From positions 186,001-250,000 of the forward strand of contig NZ_QFZL01000001.1 in NCBI RefSeq assembly GCF_003171655.1: a DNA stretch of 64,000 nucleotides, in the 5' to 3' direction. Both the position numbers and the translations under genes were made by a program. The stretch's first letter is position 1. Every line of letters starts with the position of its first letter. Under the pieces are notes generated by a model. It saw only the letters and a list, made by a program, of their open reading frames with translations, did no database searches and was not told the DNA's origin. Origin of the DNA: Stakelama portus. GTDB taxonomy: Bacteria; Pseudomonadota; Alphaproteobacteria; Sphingomonadales; Sphingomonadaceae. Positions 52,540-61,022 of the stretch are shown in pieces.

Positions 52540-54009
52540 TCATTTGTTGTCGTTGCGTACCTGATCCAACACATGCCATGCGCGCGGGTTCCCCTGCCAC
52601 GCATTCAGCCGCGTCGCGACGATAGACCATCTGAGTGGTTTCGCCAGTGGAATGAACGAAACGTCGCGCGTCAACAGCGCGTCGGCCTCGGCGATGCGAT
52701 GCGACCGTTCGGTAAGGTCCGTCGTATCGCGCGCGGCGTCGAGTGCGGCCTGCGCTTCTTCCGAACAGGGCTGACAGGCCTCTGCCAGATACCAGCGCGC
52801 GCTGTCATAGGGTGCGACATCGTCGATCAGCCGTAAATCGGCGTCTTCCCAGGGCGGCACGCGAACCGGGTCGATACCGATATCGATCAGCGCGACGCCG
52901 ATATGCCCCCATATCAGCGTGGCACCGGGGCCATAGGGCATCGCCACGCGCAGGCGCACCGGCGCGCCGTCATGCGCGCCACGCCATTGGCGCACGCGCG
53001 ATCGGGCAAGCGCGCGGCGTTGCTCAAGCGAAGTTTCGCGCCATTCCGGAACCGTCGGATCGGCCGCCGAATCGAACCGGGCGGGAAGCAGGGTTTCCTG
53101 CGTCGACCAGCCGGCCATTACTGCGTCGGTCAGCGCGGAGCGATCGATCGCCATTGCCAATGCTGCGCGATTTTCCGCCGATTCCAGAAAGCCGGCTCGA
53201 TCGACGATGGCCAGCCCGAACAGGCCCTCCGCCGGGTCCGTGCGGATATTGGCGGGGGCAACGCCGGCGATGCCGACGAGCGGCCAATCGACGAAGCTGC
53301 CGCCCAGCACCAGATCCGACCGGCCTGAAACGAAACGTGCCAGCGCCAGCGACGCGCGTTCGCCGCGCAGCCGCACCTGTTTGGCGGGTTCGGGCTCGCT
53401 CGCTTCTTCCGCTTCGGTGTCGGAAGAATCGAACGCGGGCGAGAGCAGCAGCACATCGTCGGTTTCGCCCGCCACGCGGAACGGCCCGCTGCCGTCCAGC
53501 TGGCGCGGGCGGAATATCGTCAGCTCGGGCTGCGCGAACAGGTTGAGCATGTCGGGGCGCGGCTGGCGCAGCCGCACTTCGATCACTTCCGGAGTCATCG
53601 CGACGATTTCGTCGATCACGGCGAGGAACGGAGCCAGCGCGTTGCGGCTGCGCGGTGCGATGGCGCGGCGCAACGATGTCACCACCTGCGCCGCGGTTAC
53701 CGGCGTGCCGTCGGGCCAGGTGGCGTCACGCAGCCGGAAGATATAGCTGCGCCCGTCGTCGATGACGATCCATCTCTGGGCAAGGCCGGGGACGATCTGG
53801 CCATTGGCATCGAACCGCACCAGCCCCTGCGCGGTCGCGTACATGCGCACCGCCTGTGGCGTATCGATCGGCCCGCGGCTCGGATCGGCCGCTTCGGCAG
53901 GGCCGCCGATCGCACTTACTTCGACCGGTATATCGTCCGGTCGCGGCTTGCCGCACCCCGCCGCAGCGAGCGCGAGCGCAAACACCAGCAGCAGAGGCGA
54001 GCGGTTCAT
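52540..54009 (-). CDS. Peptide-type extracellular solute-binding lipoprotein (family 5), first copy
   Basis: This 489-residue lipoprotein of the SBP_bac_5 family has a signal MNRSPLLLVFALALAAAGC (Cys19). The ligand-binding fold includes YIFRLRDATWPDGTPVTAAQVV (about 92-113), typical of dipeptide/oligopeptide binders. The rest is divergent: charged inserts such as DTEAEEASEPEPAK appear near the middle. Its start overlaps the stop of the next SBP gene by 4 bases. No permease or ATPase gene is near, so it either feeds a distant ABC transporter or has another role. Confidence 0.88.
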   Translation of the reverse strand: MNRSPLLLVFALALAAAGCGKPRPDDIPVEVSAIGGPAEAADPSRGPIDTPQAVRMYATAQGLVRFDANGQIVPGLAQRWIVIDDGRSYIFRLRDATWPDGTPVTAAQVVTSLRRAIAPRSRNALAPFLAVIDEIVAMTPEVIEVRLRQPRPDMLNLFAQPELTIFRPRQLDGSGPFRVAGETDDVLLLSPAFDSSDTEAEEASEPEPAKQVRLRGERASLALARFVSGRSDLVLGGSFVDWPLVGIAGVAPANIRTDPAEGLFGLAIVDRAGFLESAENRAALAMAIDRSALTDAVMAGWSTQETLLPARFDSAADPTVPEWRETSLEQRRALARSRVRQWRGAHDGAPVRLRVAMPYGPGATLIWGHIGVALIDIGIDPVRVPPWEDADLRLIDDVAPYDSARWYLAEACQPCSEEAQAALDAARDTTDLTERSHRIAEADALLTRDVSFIPLAKPLRWSIVATRLNAWQGNPRAWHVLDQVRNDNK

Positions 54010-55514
54010 TGCAGTTCCCGGTGCAGGAGACGGCTGGGGTGTATGTTCATGCCATTGTCCTGCCAACCCCCGATTTCGGGCGCGACCAGCGAGCGGCTGA
54101 CATAGAAATGGAGGAGCAGGATGGGCGCGGCGCGTTGCAACCGCAACTCGGCGGCCTGTAACGCGTCGGGATCGCCTGTCATCCCTGCGTCGAGCAACTG
54201 GTCATATTCGGGGTCGGCATAGCCCGAATAGTTGATCGCCCCGGCATCGCTGCGATGGACCGCAAGGAAATTCTCCGCAGCGGGCAGATCGGCGATCCAG
54301 CCCGAACGCGCCAGTTCGAAATCGCCGCTGCGCAGGGCAGCGAAATGGAGCTGTGCCTCGCTGTTGAGCAGCTGTGCCTCGACGCCATAAGGGCGCCACA
54401 TCGCCGCCAGCGCCACGGCGATCCGGCGATGGTCGCCGCCCGAATTGAAGCGGATGGTGAAGCGCAGCGGCCGGCCGGGCCCGAAGCCGGCCTGGGCGAG
54501 CAGCCAGCGGATATGCTCCGGGTCGCTGCCCAGCGGATCGGCATTGGCGCCGCCCAGCGCAGGCGGGACCAGTCCCGTTGCCGGCAATTCCCCGGTGCCG
54601 AGCAGCGTATCGGCGATCCAGCGACGGTCGACCGCCATCGACAGCGCCTGACGGACGCGCGCGTCGCTGCACGGCGGGCGGCGTGTGTTGAACGCGAAAT
54701 AATAGGTTCCGGCATAGGGATGGACATGCACCGCGCCGGGCAAATGTGCGCGCGCCCAGTCGAGCCGCGTCGGCGGCACATCGGAAACCGTGTCGGCCAT
54801 GTCACCGCGAAACCGGCGCAATGCCGCCAGCTTGTCCTCCGCCGGGCGCCAGTCGATCCGCGAAGTGGCGGGCGCGCCGCCCTGCCATGCCGGATTGGCT
54901 TCCAGCGCGATCCGGTCGCCCAGCCGCCAGTCGGTGAGGCGATAGGGACCGGACGTGACCAGCGGCCGCTCCGACGTCCAGCCGTCGCCAGCGGAATCGA
55001 TCCGGTGCAGCGGCAGCGCCGCCATCGCCGGATGGGCGAGCAGATAGGGGAGATAGGCGATCGGACGCTTCAGCCGGACCGTGACTGCGTCCGGCCCGTC
55101 GGGTTCGATTCCGGCAATGGCTTCGAACAGCGAGGCCGTGGGCGAAGCGGTTTCGGGCGCGCAAAGCCTTTGCCAGCCGCGTACGAAATGCTCGGCCCTG
55201 ATCGGTGCGCCGTCCGAAAAGCGCAGCGCCGGTCGCAGCTGGAATCGCCACGCCAGCGCGGCGCGATGCGTAATTTCCGCCAGTCCCGGCTCGGCTTCTC
55301 CGGCTCCGGTATAGCGCATCAGCCCTTCGAACTGGTCGGCGGCGACGCGCAGCGATGTGAGATCCGAGATCTTCTGCGGATCAAGGCCTTTCACTTCATC
55401 GTCGGAAAGGCGCACAATGACGCCATCGCGCGGTTGCCGGGAAGGCCCGCGGGAACAGGCGCTCAGCGCCAGCAGCGACAGCGTGCCCAGATGAATGTCG
55501 CGGCGGGAAAACAT
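54006..55514 (-). CDS. Peptide-type extracellular solute-binding lipoprotein (OppA/MppA-like), second copy
   Basis: This 502-residue protein resembles oligopeptide-binding OppA: PALRFSDGAPIRAEHFVRGWQRL in pieces (about 112-134), YYFAFNTRRPPCSDARVRQALSMAVDR (about 281-307), and a C-terminal binding lobe. The N-terminus, MFSRRDIHLGTLSLLALSAC, carries a twin-Arg-like RR and a lipobox ending in Cys20. It is the first gene of an operon with the other SBP and the DUF4112 gene. It is closer to OppA than the downstream copy. Confidence 0.9.
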   Translation of the reverse strand: MFSRRDIHLGTLSLLALSACSRGPSRQPRDGVIVRLSDDEVKGLDPQKISDLTSLRVAADQFEGLMRYTGAGEAEPGLAEITHRAALAWRFQLRPALRFSDGAPIRAEHFVRGWQRLCAPETASPTASLFEAIAGIEPDGPDAVTVRLKRPIAYLPYLLAHPAMAALPLHRIDSAGDGWTSERPLVTSGPYRLTDWRLGDRIALEANPAWQGGAPATSRIDWRPAEDKLAALRRFRGDMADTVSDVPPTRLDWARAHLPGAVHVHPYAGTYYFAFNTRRPPCSDARVRQALSMAVDRRWIADTLLGTGELPATGLVPPALGGANADPLGSDPEHIRWLLAQAGFGPGRPLRFTIRFNSGGDHRRIAVALAAMWRPYGVEAQLLNSEAQLHFAALRSGDFELARSGWIADLPAAENFLAVHRSDAGAINYSGYADPEYDQLLDAGMTGDPDALQAAELRLQRAAPILLLHFYVSRSLVAPEIGGWQDNGMNIHPSRLLHRELQ

Positions 55515-55611
55515 GCGGGTACCAGACTGCGCCTTTGCGGCAAGGCGGGCAAGCCTTGGCGCGGCTGCTGCACCTGCCATAGGGTGGACGAAATTCAGAG
55601 GCGAGTCGGCA

Positions 55612-56088
55612 ATGCTGGTGGAGCGACGGGGATTGTCGGCATTGCTGTTTCGCGCGGCGGCCACCGGCGCGCATCATCTGTTGCGGCTGCGCTGGTGGGT
55701 GACGCGGCCCAGGACCCAGGGCGTCAGTGCGCTGCCCGTCACGCCCGAGGGCAAGGTGATCCTCGTCCGCCACAGCTATGTTTCGGGCTGGTATATTCCC
55801 GGCGGCGGCCGCAGGGCCGATGAGGATCCGCGCGAGGCGGCACTTCGCGAATTGCGCGAGGAGATCGGCATGACGTCGCATGGCCGCGTCCACGCGATCG
55901 GCGAATTCGAACATCGGCCCCACCACAAGCGCGACACAATGGCCTTTTTCGTTGTCGAGGATGTCGTCTGTTCGGCGAGACTGTCGATCGAGATCGAAGC
56001 GATCGGTGCCTTTTCGCCTGATGCACTGCCCGATGGCGTCAGTCCACGAAGCGTCGCACGCATCAAGCTTTGGCGGGAAGGCGCTTGA
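55612..56088 (+). CDS. NUDIX hydrolase
   Basis: The 158-residue protein carries the complete Nudix box G-x5-E-x7-REL-x-EE-IG (in GGRRADEDPREAALRELREEIGM, about 65-88). It would hydrolyse a nucleoside diphosphate-linked compound with Mg. A hydrophobic stretch (LLFRAAATGAHHLLRLRWW, about 10-28) precedes the fold. ATG 55612 is chosen as the start nearest the fold; in-frame codons upstream overlap the divergent SBP gene. The substrate is unknown. Confidence 0.9.
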   Translation: MLVERRGLSALLFRAAATGAHHLLRLRWWVTRPRTQGVSALPVTPEGKVILVRHSYVSGWYIPGGGRRADEDPREAALRELREEIGMTSHGRVHAIGEFEHRPHHKRDTMAFFVVEDVVCSARLSIEIEAIGAFSPDALPDGVSPRSVARIKLWREGA

Positions 56089-56172
56089 TCGCTCCGGCTG
56101 GATGGAGGGCTGCTGTTTCGGAACGCGCGTCTGGTATAGTGCGGTGCAGCAAAAGCGGCTAAGGCGTGGCCG

Positions 56173-56556
56173 ATGCAGACCATGGCCAACACCTATAACG
56201 GGTGGATCGACTGGATCCTCAATACCAGCCAGCTGTCGGACAAGTTCTGGCACGTCCAGGCAGGGCTCGCGATCCTGGTGATCGCGCGGCTGTTGCTCCG
56301 CGTTCCGTTGCGCAGCTTTCTGCCCCTGTTCGTGGTGATCGCTGCCGAAGCGGGGAATGAAGTGCTGGATCGCATCTATCTGGGCGCATGGAACTGGGAC
56401 GATACTGCCAGCGACGTGTTCTATACGCTGCTCTGGCCGACGATCCTTACTTGCGGCGCCTTTGCTACGGCACGGTATCCGGAACTGAGCGAGCCGCCGA
56501 AATGGCTTCGTCGATGGGTCATCCGCGACGAAAAGCGGACTGACGAGCAGGAATAA
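56173..56556 (+). CDS. Hypothetical membrane protein
   Basis: The 127-residue product is not recognised. It has two or three hydrophobic segments: about 28-42 (AGLAILVIARLLL), 48-60 (FLPLFVVIAAEAG) and 80-98 (DVFYTLLWPTILTCGAFAT), with WNWDD between the second and third. The charged C-terminus is RDEKRTDEQE. ATG 56173 or 56182 could be the start. It stands alone, 84 bases after the NUDIX gene and 7 bases before tRNA-Leu (opposite strand). Confidence 0.75.
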   Translation: MQTMANTYNGWIDWILNTSQLSDKFWHVQAGLAILVIARLLLRVPLRSFLPLFVVIAAEAGNEVLDRIYLGAWNWDDTASDVFYTLLWPTILTCGAFATARYPELSEPPKWLRRWVIRDEKRTDEQE

Positions 56557-56563
56557 GGCCTGC

Positions 56564-56650
56564 TGGTGCGGACGGCGGGACTCGAACCCGCACGCCCTTA
56601 CGGGCAAAAGATTTTAAGTCTCCAGCGTCTACCGGTTCCGCCACGTCCGC
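56564..56650 (-). tRNA. tRNA-Leu (UAA)
   Basis: This 87-base type II tRNA has acceptor stem GCGGACG/CGTCCGC, anticodon loop CTTAAAA (anticodon TAA), a long variable arm and T arm GCGGG-TTCGAGT-CCCGC. The 3' CCA is encoded (plus-strand TGG at 56564-56566). Confidence 0.97.
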
Positions 56651-56752
56651 ACCCGGGGACGAGAAGCCGATGGCGATCCGCGCGTCAAGCGCCGCAGCAT
56701 ATCAATTTGCTGAGAGGGTATCCGGAAAAGACCGAGTTTGCCGTTGGAACGG

Positions 56753-57031
56753 TTAAACGTTCAGGCGCTCGCGCATTTCCTTGCCGGGTTTGAAATAGGG
56801 GACGCGCTTGGCATCCACTTCGACCGATTCGCCCGTGCGCGGATTGCGTCCGACGCGTGCGTCGCGGGCGCGGGTAGAAAAGGCCCCGAAGCCGCGCAGT
56901 TCGACACGGCCACCTTCGCTCAGCCGCTGAACGATCTCGTCGAAAAATACCGCGACGATCCTCTCGACCTCCCTTGCGGAAAGATCGGGGTTATCATGTG
57001 CCAGCTTCTGAACAAGTTCGGAACGGATCAT
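56753..57031 (-). CDS. ihfB: Integration host factor subunit beta
   Basis: IHF is a heterodimeric DNA-bending protein used in recombination, replication and sigma-54 promoters. The 92 residues have [46 protein letters not shown] (about 40-59), the DNA-clasping arm [10 protein letters not shown] and the end [15 protein letters not shown] (as [15 protein letters not shown]). IhfB rather than HU is favoured by the LRGFGAF and YFKPGKE pattern and by its position downstream of rpsA, as in other proteobacteria. Confidence 0.94.
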   Translation of the reverse strand: MIRSELVQKLAHDNPDLSAREVERIVAVFFDEIVQRLSEGGRVELRGFGAFSTRARDARVGRNPRTGESVEVDAKRVPYFKPGKEMRERLNV

Positions 57032-57164
57032 CCAAGCCCTCCAAGCGGGCGGCCTTCCGTTTTTTCGGTAAGACTACGCCGCGACCACGGCCGCATGGTA
57101 GCGCCGATGGGCTATCTGCATCAACCCGAAGATGAACGAAATTTGCAGATTCCCAAAGATATGC

Positions 57165-57193
57165 GTGCCGGGACGGACGGTCCGCCCCGGCAC
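57165..57193. other. Hairpin between rpsA and ihfB
   Basis: GTGCCGGG (57165-57172) and CCCGGCAC (57186-57193) pair perfectly; an inner CGGA/TCCG stem with a CGG loop extends it beyond one mismatch. It begins 8 bases after the rpsA stop, on the minus strand. No clear U-run follows, so it may attenuate rather than end transcription into ihfB. Confidence 0.55.
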
Positions 57194-57200
57194 ACCATAT

Positions 57201-58922
57201 TTACTCCTGGTCGCCGCCGGTGCTGCGCGCCTTGAGCGCTTCACCGAGGATGTCGCCGAGCGACGCACCCGAATCGGACGAACCATATTGTGCGACAGCC
57301 TGCTTCTCTTCGGCGATCTGCATCGCCTTGACCGAGAAGGTCGGCTTCTTCGACCGGTCGGTGCCGGTGACCATTGCGTCGAACTTCTGGCCGACCTGGA
57401 AACGTTCCGGACGCTGTTCGTCGCGGTCGCGGCCCAGATCGGTGCGCTTGATGAAGCCGGTCTGGCCATCTTCGCCCGCCTGAACCTCAAGGCCCGCGTC
57501 GCGGACTTCGAGAACGGTGACGGTGACGATCGCGCCCTTGTTCAGGCGGTCGCCCGAAGCGGCAACCGCGCCGGCGGCCGGGGCCCCACGCTCGAGCTGC
57601 TTCATGCCCAGGCTGATGCGCTCCTTGTCCGGCTCGACGGCCAGAACGACGGCCTGAACCGTCTCACCCTTGCGGTGCAGGTTGAGCGCGTCTTCACCCG
57701 AAATGCCCCAGGCGATGTCCGACATATGGACCATGCCGTCGACATCGTTGTCCAGGCCGACGAACAGGCCGAATTCAGTGGCGTTCTTGACTTCGCCCTC
57801 GACAGTCGAACCGACCGGATGCGCTTCGGCGAAGGCTTCCCACGGATTCTGCTGCGCCTGCTTCAGGCCCAGCGAGATACGGCGCTTGTCTTCGTCGACC
57901 TCGAGCACCATCACTTCGACTTCCTGCGAAGTCGACACGATCTTGCCCGGATGGACGTTCTTCTTGGTCCAGCTCATTTCGCTGACATGGACCAGGCCTT
58001 CGATACCCGGCTCCAGTTCGACGAACGCACCATATTCGGTGATGTTCGTGACGCGGCCGGTGATCTTCGCGCCGACCGGATATTTGGCCGATGCGCCTTC
58101 CCACGGATCGCTTTCGAGCTGCTTCATGCCCAGGCTGATGCGCTGCGTGTCGCGGTTGATGCGGATGATCTGCACCTTCACCGTGTCGCCGATGTTGAGC
58201 ATTTCGCTCGGATGATTGACGCGCTTGTAGCTGAGGTCGGTGACGTGCAGCAGGCCGTCGATGCCGCCCAGGTCAACGAACGCACCATAATCGGTGATGT
58301 TCTTGACGACGCCGTCGATCACCTGGCCTTCGGTCAGGCTCTGGATCAGGCCCGAACGCTGTTCGGCGCGAGTTTCCTCAAGCACCGCGCGACGCGACAC
58401 GACGATGTTGCCGCGCTTGCGGTCCATCTTGAGGATCTGGAAGGGCTGGGGGATGTCCATCAGCGGCGTGACGTCACGCACCGGACGGATATCGACCTGG
58501 CTGCCCGGCAGGAACGCCACGGCGCCGTTCAGGTCGACGGTGAAGCCACCCTTCACGCGGCCGAAGATCACGCCTTCGACGCGGCTGTTTTCGGCGAATT
58601 CGGATTCGAGCTTATCCCAGGCGGCTTCGCGGCGGGCGCGGTCGCGGCTCAGCATCGCTTCGCCGTTCGCATTCTCGACGCGGTCGATATAGACTTCGAC
58701 TTCGTCGCCGACCTTCAGCTCGGCCTTCTGGCCCGGAGCGGCGAATTCGCGCAGCGGCACGCGGCCTTCGCTCTTCAGACCCACGTCGATGACGGCGAGG
58801 TCGTTTTCGATGCCGGTGACGGTGCCGATGACGACGCGGCCTTCAAAGCTGTCTGCGCCGCCGAGCGTCTGCTCGAGCATTGCCGCGAAATCGTCGCGGC
58901 TCGGATTTGCCGTAGTGGCCAT
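57201..58922 (-). CDS. rpsA: 30S ribosomal protein S1
   Basis: S1 binds mRNA and helps start translation on structured messages. The 573-residue protein has six S1 (OB-fold) repeats; repeats 3-6 carry the G-x-V-[TK]-x-I-T-x-[YF]-G-A-F-V pattern (for example ITEYGAFVELEPGIEGLVHVSE). ATG 58920-58922 is followed by MATTANPSRDDFAAML. A leader of nearly 300 bases lies upstream, after the alcohol dehydrogenase gene. ihfB follows. In most relatives cmk precedes rpsA directly; here adh lies between. Confidence 0.97.
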   Translation of the reverse strand: MATTANPSRDDFAAMLEQTLGGADSFEGRVVIGTVTGIENDLAVIDVGLKSEGRVPLREFAAPGQKAELKVGDEVEVYIDRVENANGEAMLSRDRARREAAWDKLESEFAENSRVEGVIFGRVKGGFTVDLNGAVAFLPGSQVDIRPVRDVTPLMDIPQPFQILKMDRKRGNIVVSRRAVLEETRAEQRSGLIQSLTEGQVIDGVVKNITDYGAFVDLGGIDGLLHVTDLSYKRVNHPSEMLNIGDTVKVQIIRINRDTQRISLGMKQLESDPWEGASAKYPVGAKITGRVTNITEYGAFVELEPGIEGLVHVSEMSWTKKNVHPGKIVSTSQEVEVMVLEVDEDKRRISLGLKQAQQNPWEAFAEAHPVGSTVEGEVKNATEFGLFVGLDNDVDGMVHMSDIAWGISGEDALNLHRKGETVQAVVLAVEPDKERISLGMKQLERGAPAAGAVAASGDRLNKGAIVTVTVLEVRDAGLEVQAGEDGQTGFIKRTDLGRDRDEQRPERFQVGQKFDAMVTGTDRSKKPTFSVKAMQIAEEKQAVAQYGSSDSGASLGDILGEALKARSTGGDQE

Positions 58923-59161
58923 GTAAAAGTGGTTCCTGAACTAACGTTTTTCCGGCCAGCCGGTTGTTTCCGGCGGTCTTGTGGCCGAACTGCCGTGCCG
59001 GGCGAATCCCGGACGCGGCATCCGGGCGGGCATCGCCCCCGCAAAGGGTTGTTACAGTCGACAAAATGGCAATCGCCAAAATGCGAAATGGCGCGTGAGG
59101 AATCTTCCTCCGCGCCGACCCTCCGCGAGTCTCAACTCGCCGGACGGGCGCGCGTTAGCCG
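58923..59161 (-). other. rpsA upstream/leader region without a gene
   Basis: No coding frame is convincing in these 239 bases. Several short GC-rich inverted repeats lie near the rpsA start, including CCGGCTGGCCGG (58951-58962). rpsA must have its own promoter here, because an intrinsic terminator precedes the region. S1 autoregulation through a leader is known in E. coli; nothing specific proves it here. Confidence 0.4.
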
Positions 59162-59193
59162 AAAACCCCCGCGAAGGCAAGCTGTCGCGGGGG
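59162..59193 (-). terminator. Intrinsic terminator after the alcohol dehydrogenase gene
   Basis: On the minus strand, CCCCCGCGA and TCGCGGGGG pair perfectly over 9 bases around a 10-base loop, followed by TTTT. It lies 24 bases after the stop. Confidence 0.85.
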
Positions 59194-59216
59194 AAGAGGG
59201 GGGGCGCGATCGGGGT

Positions 59217-60245
59217 TCAGGGTACCAGGACGGCGCGTCCGTTCACCTTGCCTTCGCGCAACCGGTCATAGACTTTCGCTGCATCTTCCAGAGGGTGCTT
59301 CTCCACCTCTGCACGGATACGGCCATTTTCGGCCAGCGCGATGACTTCCATCAGTTCGGCACGCGTGCCCCAATAGGGAATGGTCACTTGCGTGCCATAG
59401 GGCGGGCTGTCAGCCGAATATTTCACTACGCCGCCGGCAAGGCCGACCACCGTCAGCCGACTGTCGCGACCGACAACACTCGCCGCAAGGTCGATCGTCG
59501 TCTGCGCGCCGACGAAATCGAGCGCGACGGCGACACCGCGTCCGCCGACCAGATCGCGGATTTCCTCTGCGGCTGTCGTGTGGCCGCTATTGATCGTGAT
59601 GTCGGCGCCCAGTTTCCTGGCATGATCGAGCTTGCCCGCATCGATATCGGCGGCGATGATCCGTGCGCCGGTGATCGCGCGCAATATCTGTACCGCCATA
59701 TGGCCCAGTCCACCCACGCCGATCACCAGTACAGTGGCGTCGGGCGTCAGCTGCGGAATCGCCGCCTTGATCGCGTGATAGGGAGTCAGTGCGGCATCGC
59801 TGAGCGGCGCGACATCGGCCGGATCGAGCCCCTTCAACGGGACCAATAGCCGGGAATCGGGAACGATCATGTAATCGGCCATGCCGCCATCGCTGCCCAG
59901 TCCGCCGCCATAGCTCGGAATGCTGGCATGGCGTTCGCAGTAGTTTTCGGCCGAGATCTGGCAATGATGGCATTGGCCACAGCCCCATGGGCCATAAACG
60001 GCAACGGCATCGCCTTCCTGCCAGCCGTCGACGCCCTGACCCAGTGCGGCGACCCAGCCGGCATTTTCATGGCCGAGCGTGAACGGGCCCTTGAACGGCA
60101 CTTCGCCATCCAGGACGTGCAGATCGGAATGGCAAACACCCGCGCCGCCGATCTTGAGCAATATTTCGCCAGGGCCGGGTTCGGGCTTGGCGATATCGAC
60201 AATTTCCGGAGGTTTGCCTCCCTCGATAAAGCGGACGGCTTTCAT
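59217..60245 (-). CDS. Zinc-dependent alcohol dehydrogenase (AdhP/AdhA-like)
   Basis: This 342-residue medium-chain dehydrogenase would oxidise primary alcohols with NAD. The catalytic zinc ligands are Cys38 (GVCHSDLH), His59 with Glu60 (GHENAG), and a later Cys or Asp. The structural zinc cysteines are C89, C92, C95 and C103 (CGQCHHC). The Rossmann motif is GVGGLGH (about residues 174-180). It is bounded by terminators on both sides, interrupting the cmk-rpsA order. A symmetric repeat 25 bases upstream suggests separate control. Confidence 0.93.
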   Translation of the reverse strand: MKAVRFIEGGKPPEIVDIAKPEPGPGEILLKIGGAGVCHSDLHVLDGEVPFKGPFTLGHENAGWVAALGQGVDGWQEGDAVAVYGPWGCGQCHHCQISAENYCERHASIPSYGGGLGSDGGMADYMIVPDSRLLVPLKGLDPADVAPLSDAALTPYHAIKAAIPQLTPDATVLVIGVGGLGHMAVQILRAITGARIIAADIDAGKLDHARKLGADITINSGHTTAAEEIRDLVGGRGVAVALDFVGAQTTIDLAASVVGRDSRLTVVGLAGGVVKYSADSPPYGTQVTIPYWGTRAELMEVIALAENGRIRAEVEKHPLEDAAKVYDRLREGKVNGRAVLVP

Positions 60246-60269
60246 GGTTGCGCTCCTTTTGCGACCTTT

Positions 60270-60286
60270 TTGGATTCATAATCCAA
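60270..60286. promoter_or_regulatory. Symmetric operator candidate upstream of adh
   Basis: TTGGATT and AATCCAA are perfect 7-base arms around CAT. The repeat ends 25 bases before the adh start, in the promoter region. No regulator gene lies nearby. Confidence 0.5.
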
Positions 60287-60322
60287 ACGTGTCGGACCCC
60301 AGGTACGTTGCATTTTGCCACG

Positions 60323-60349
60323 AAAAAAACCGCCGGCAGGATGCGGCGG
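60323..60349 (-). terminator. Intrinsic terminator after cmk
   Basis: On the minus strand, CCGCCG and CGGCGG pair over 6 bases (extendable by one or two) around an 8-base loop, followed by seven T. It lies 11 bases after the cmk stop and separates cmk from adh. Confidence 0.88.
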
Positions 60350-60359
60350 GAAGCGCGCG

Positions 60360-61007
60360 CTATTCGCTTTCAGAAGCGGCCTTCGCCCTGGACCGCGCTG
60401 CTTCCACGATCGCCACCGCCTTCTGCACTGCTGCTTCGATCGACAGGAAACTGGTGTCGAGCAACACCGCGTCCGCCGCCTGACGCATCGGCGCCTCGGC
60501 GCGTTTGGCGTCGCGTTCGTCGCGTGCGCGAATGTCGGAAAGCACCTTGTCCAGGCTTTCGAAGATACCGCTCTTGCGCTGTTCGAGCTGGCGGCGCTGG
60601 GCGCGGATCATCGGCGTCGCCTTGACGAAGATCTTCACATCCGCCTCCGGCGCGATGACCGTGCCGATGTCGCGCCCGTCGAGCACGGCGCCGCCCGGCT
60701 GACCGGCAAATCTCTTCTGCCGCAGCAACAGCGCCTTGCGTACCAGCGGATGCGCCGAAACGACCGATGCGACCTTGCCGACTTCCTCGCTTTTCAGCCG
60801 GGGATCCTCGAGCTGAAAATCGTCGAAGCTGCATCCGGCCAGCGCATCGGCTTCATTCGCCGGATCGCGTTCTTCGCGCAGCACTTCGGCGGCGACGGCG
60901 CGATAGAGGAGCCCGGTATCGAGATGCGGCAGCCCATAATGCCGCGCGAGTGCGCGGGCGATCGTGCCCTTGCCCGAGGCGGCGGGTCCGTCGACTGCAA
61001 TAATCAT
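60360..61007 (-). CDS. cmk: Cytidylate kinase
   Basis: The enzyme phosphorylates CMP and dCMP with ATP. The 215 residues start with the P-loop GPAASGKGT (7-15), then LDTGLLYRAVA (about 31-41), GGAVLDGRDIGTVI (about 106-119, CMP-binding Asp and Arg) and VKIFVKATPMIRAQRR. It is 15 bases after aroA on the same strand, the standard order. A terminator follows, so rpsA is uncoupled from it. Confidence 0.96.
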   Translation of the reverse strand: MIIAVDGPAASGKGTIARALARHYGLPHLDTGLLYRAVAAEVLREERDPANEADALAGCSFDDFQLEDPRLKSEEVGKVASVVSAHPLVRKALLLRQKRFAGQPGGAVLDGRDIGTVIAPEADVKIFVKATPMIRAQRRQLEQRKSGIFESLDKVLSDIRARDERDAKRAEAPMRQAADAVLLDTSFLSIEAAVQKAVAIVEAARSRAKAASESE

Positions 61008-61022
61008 TACCTAGACTTCAGC

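Noticed and set aside
57132-59849. A 905-codon plus-strand frame across rpsA and adh
   Set aside because: It runs opposite two well-supported genes and through a terminator; it has no domain or ribosome-binding site.
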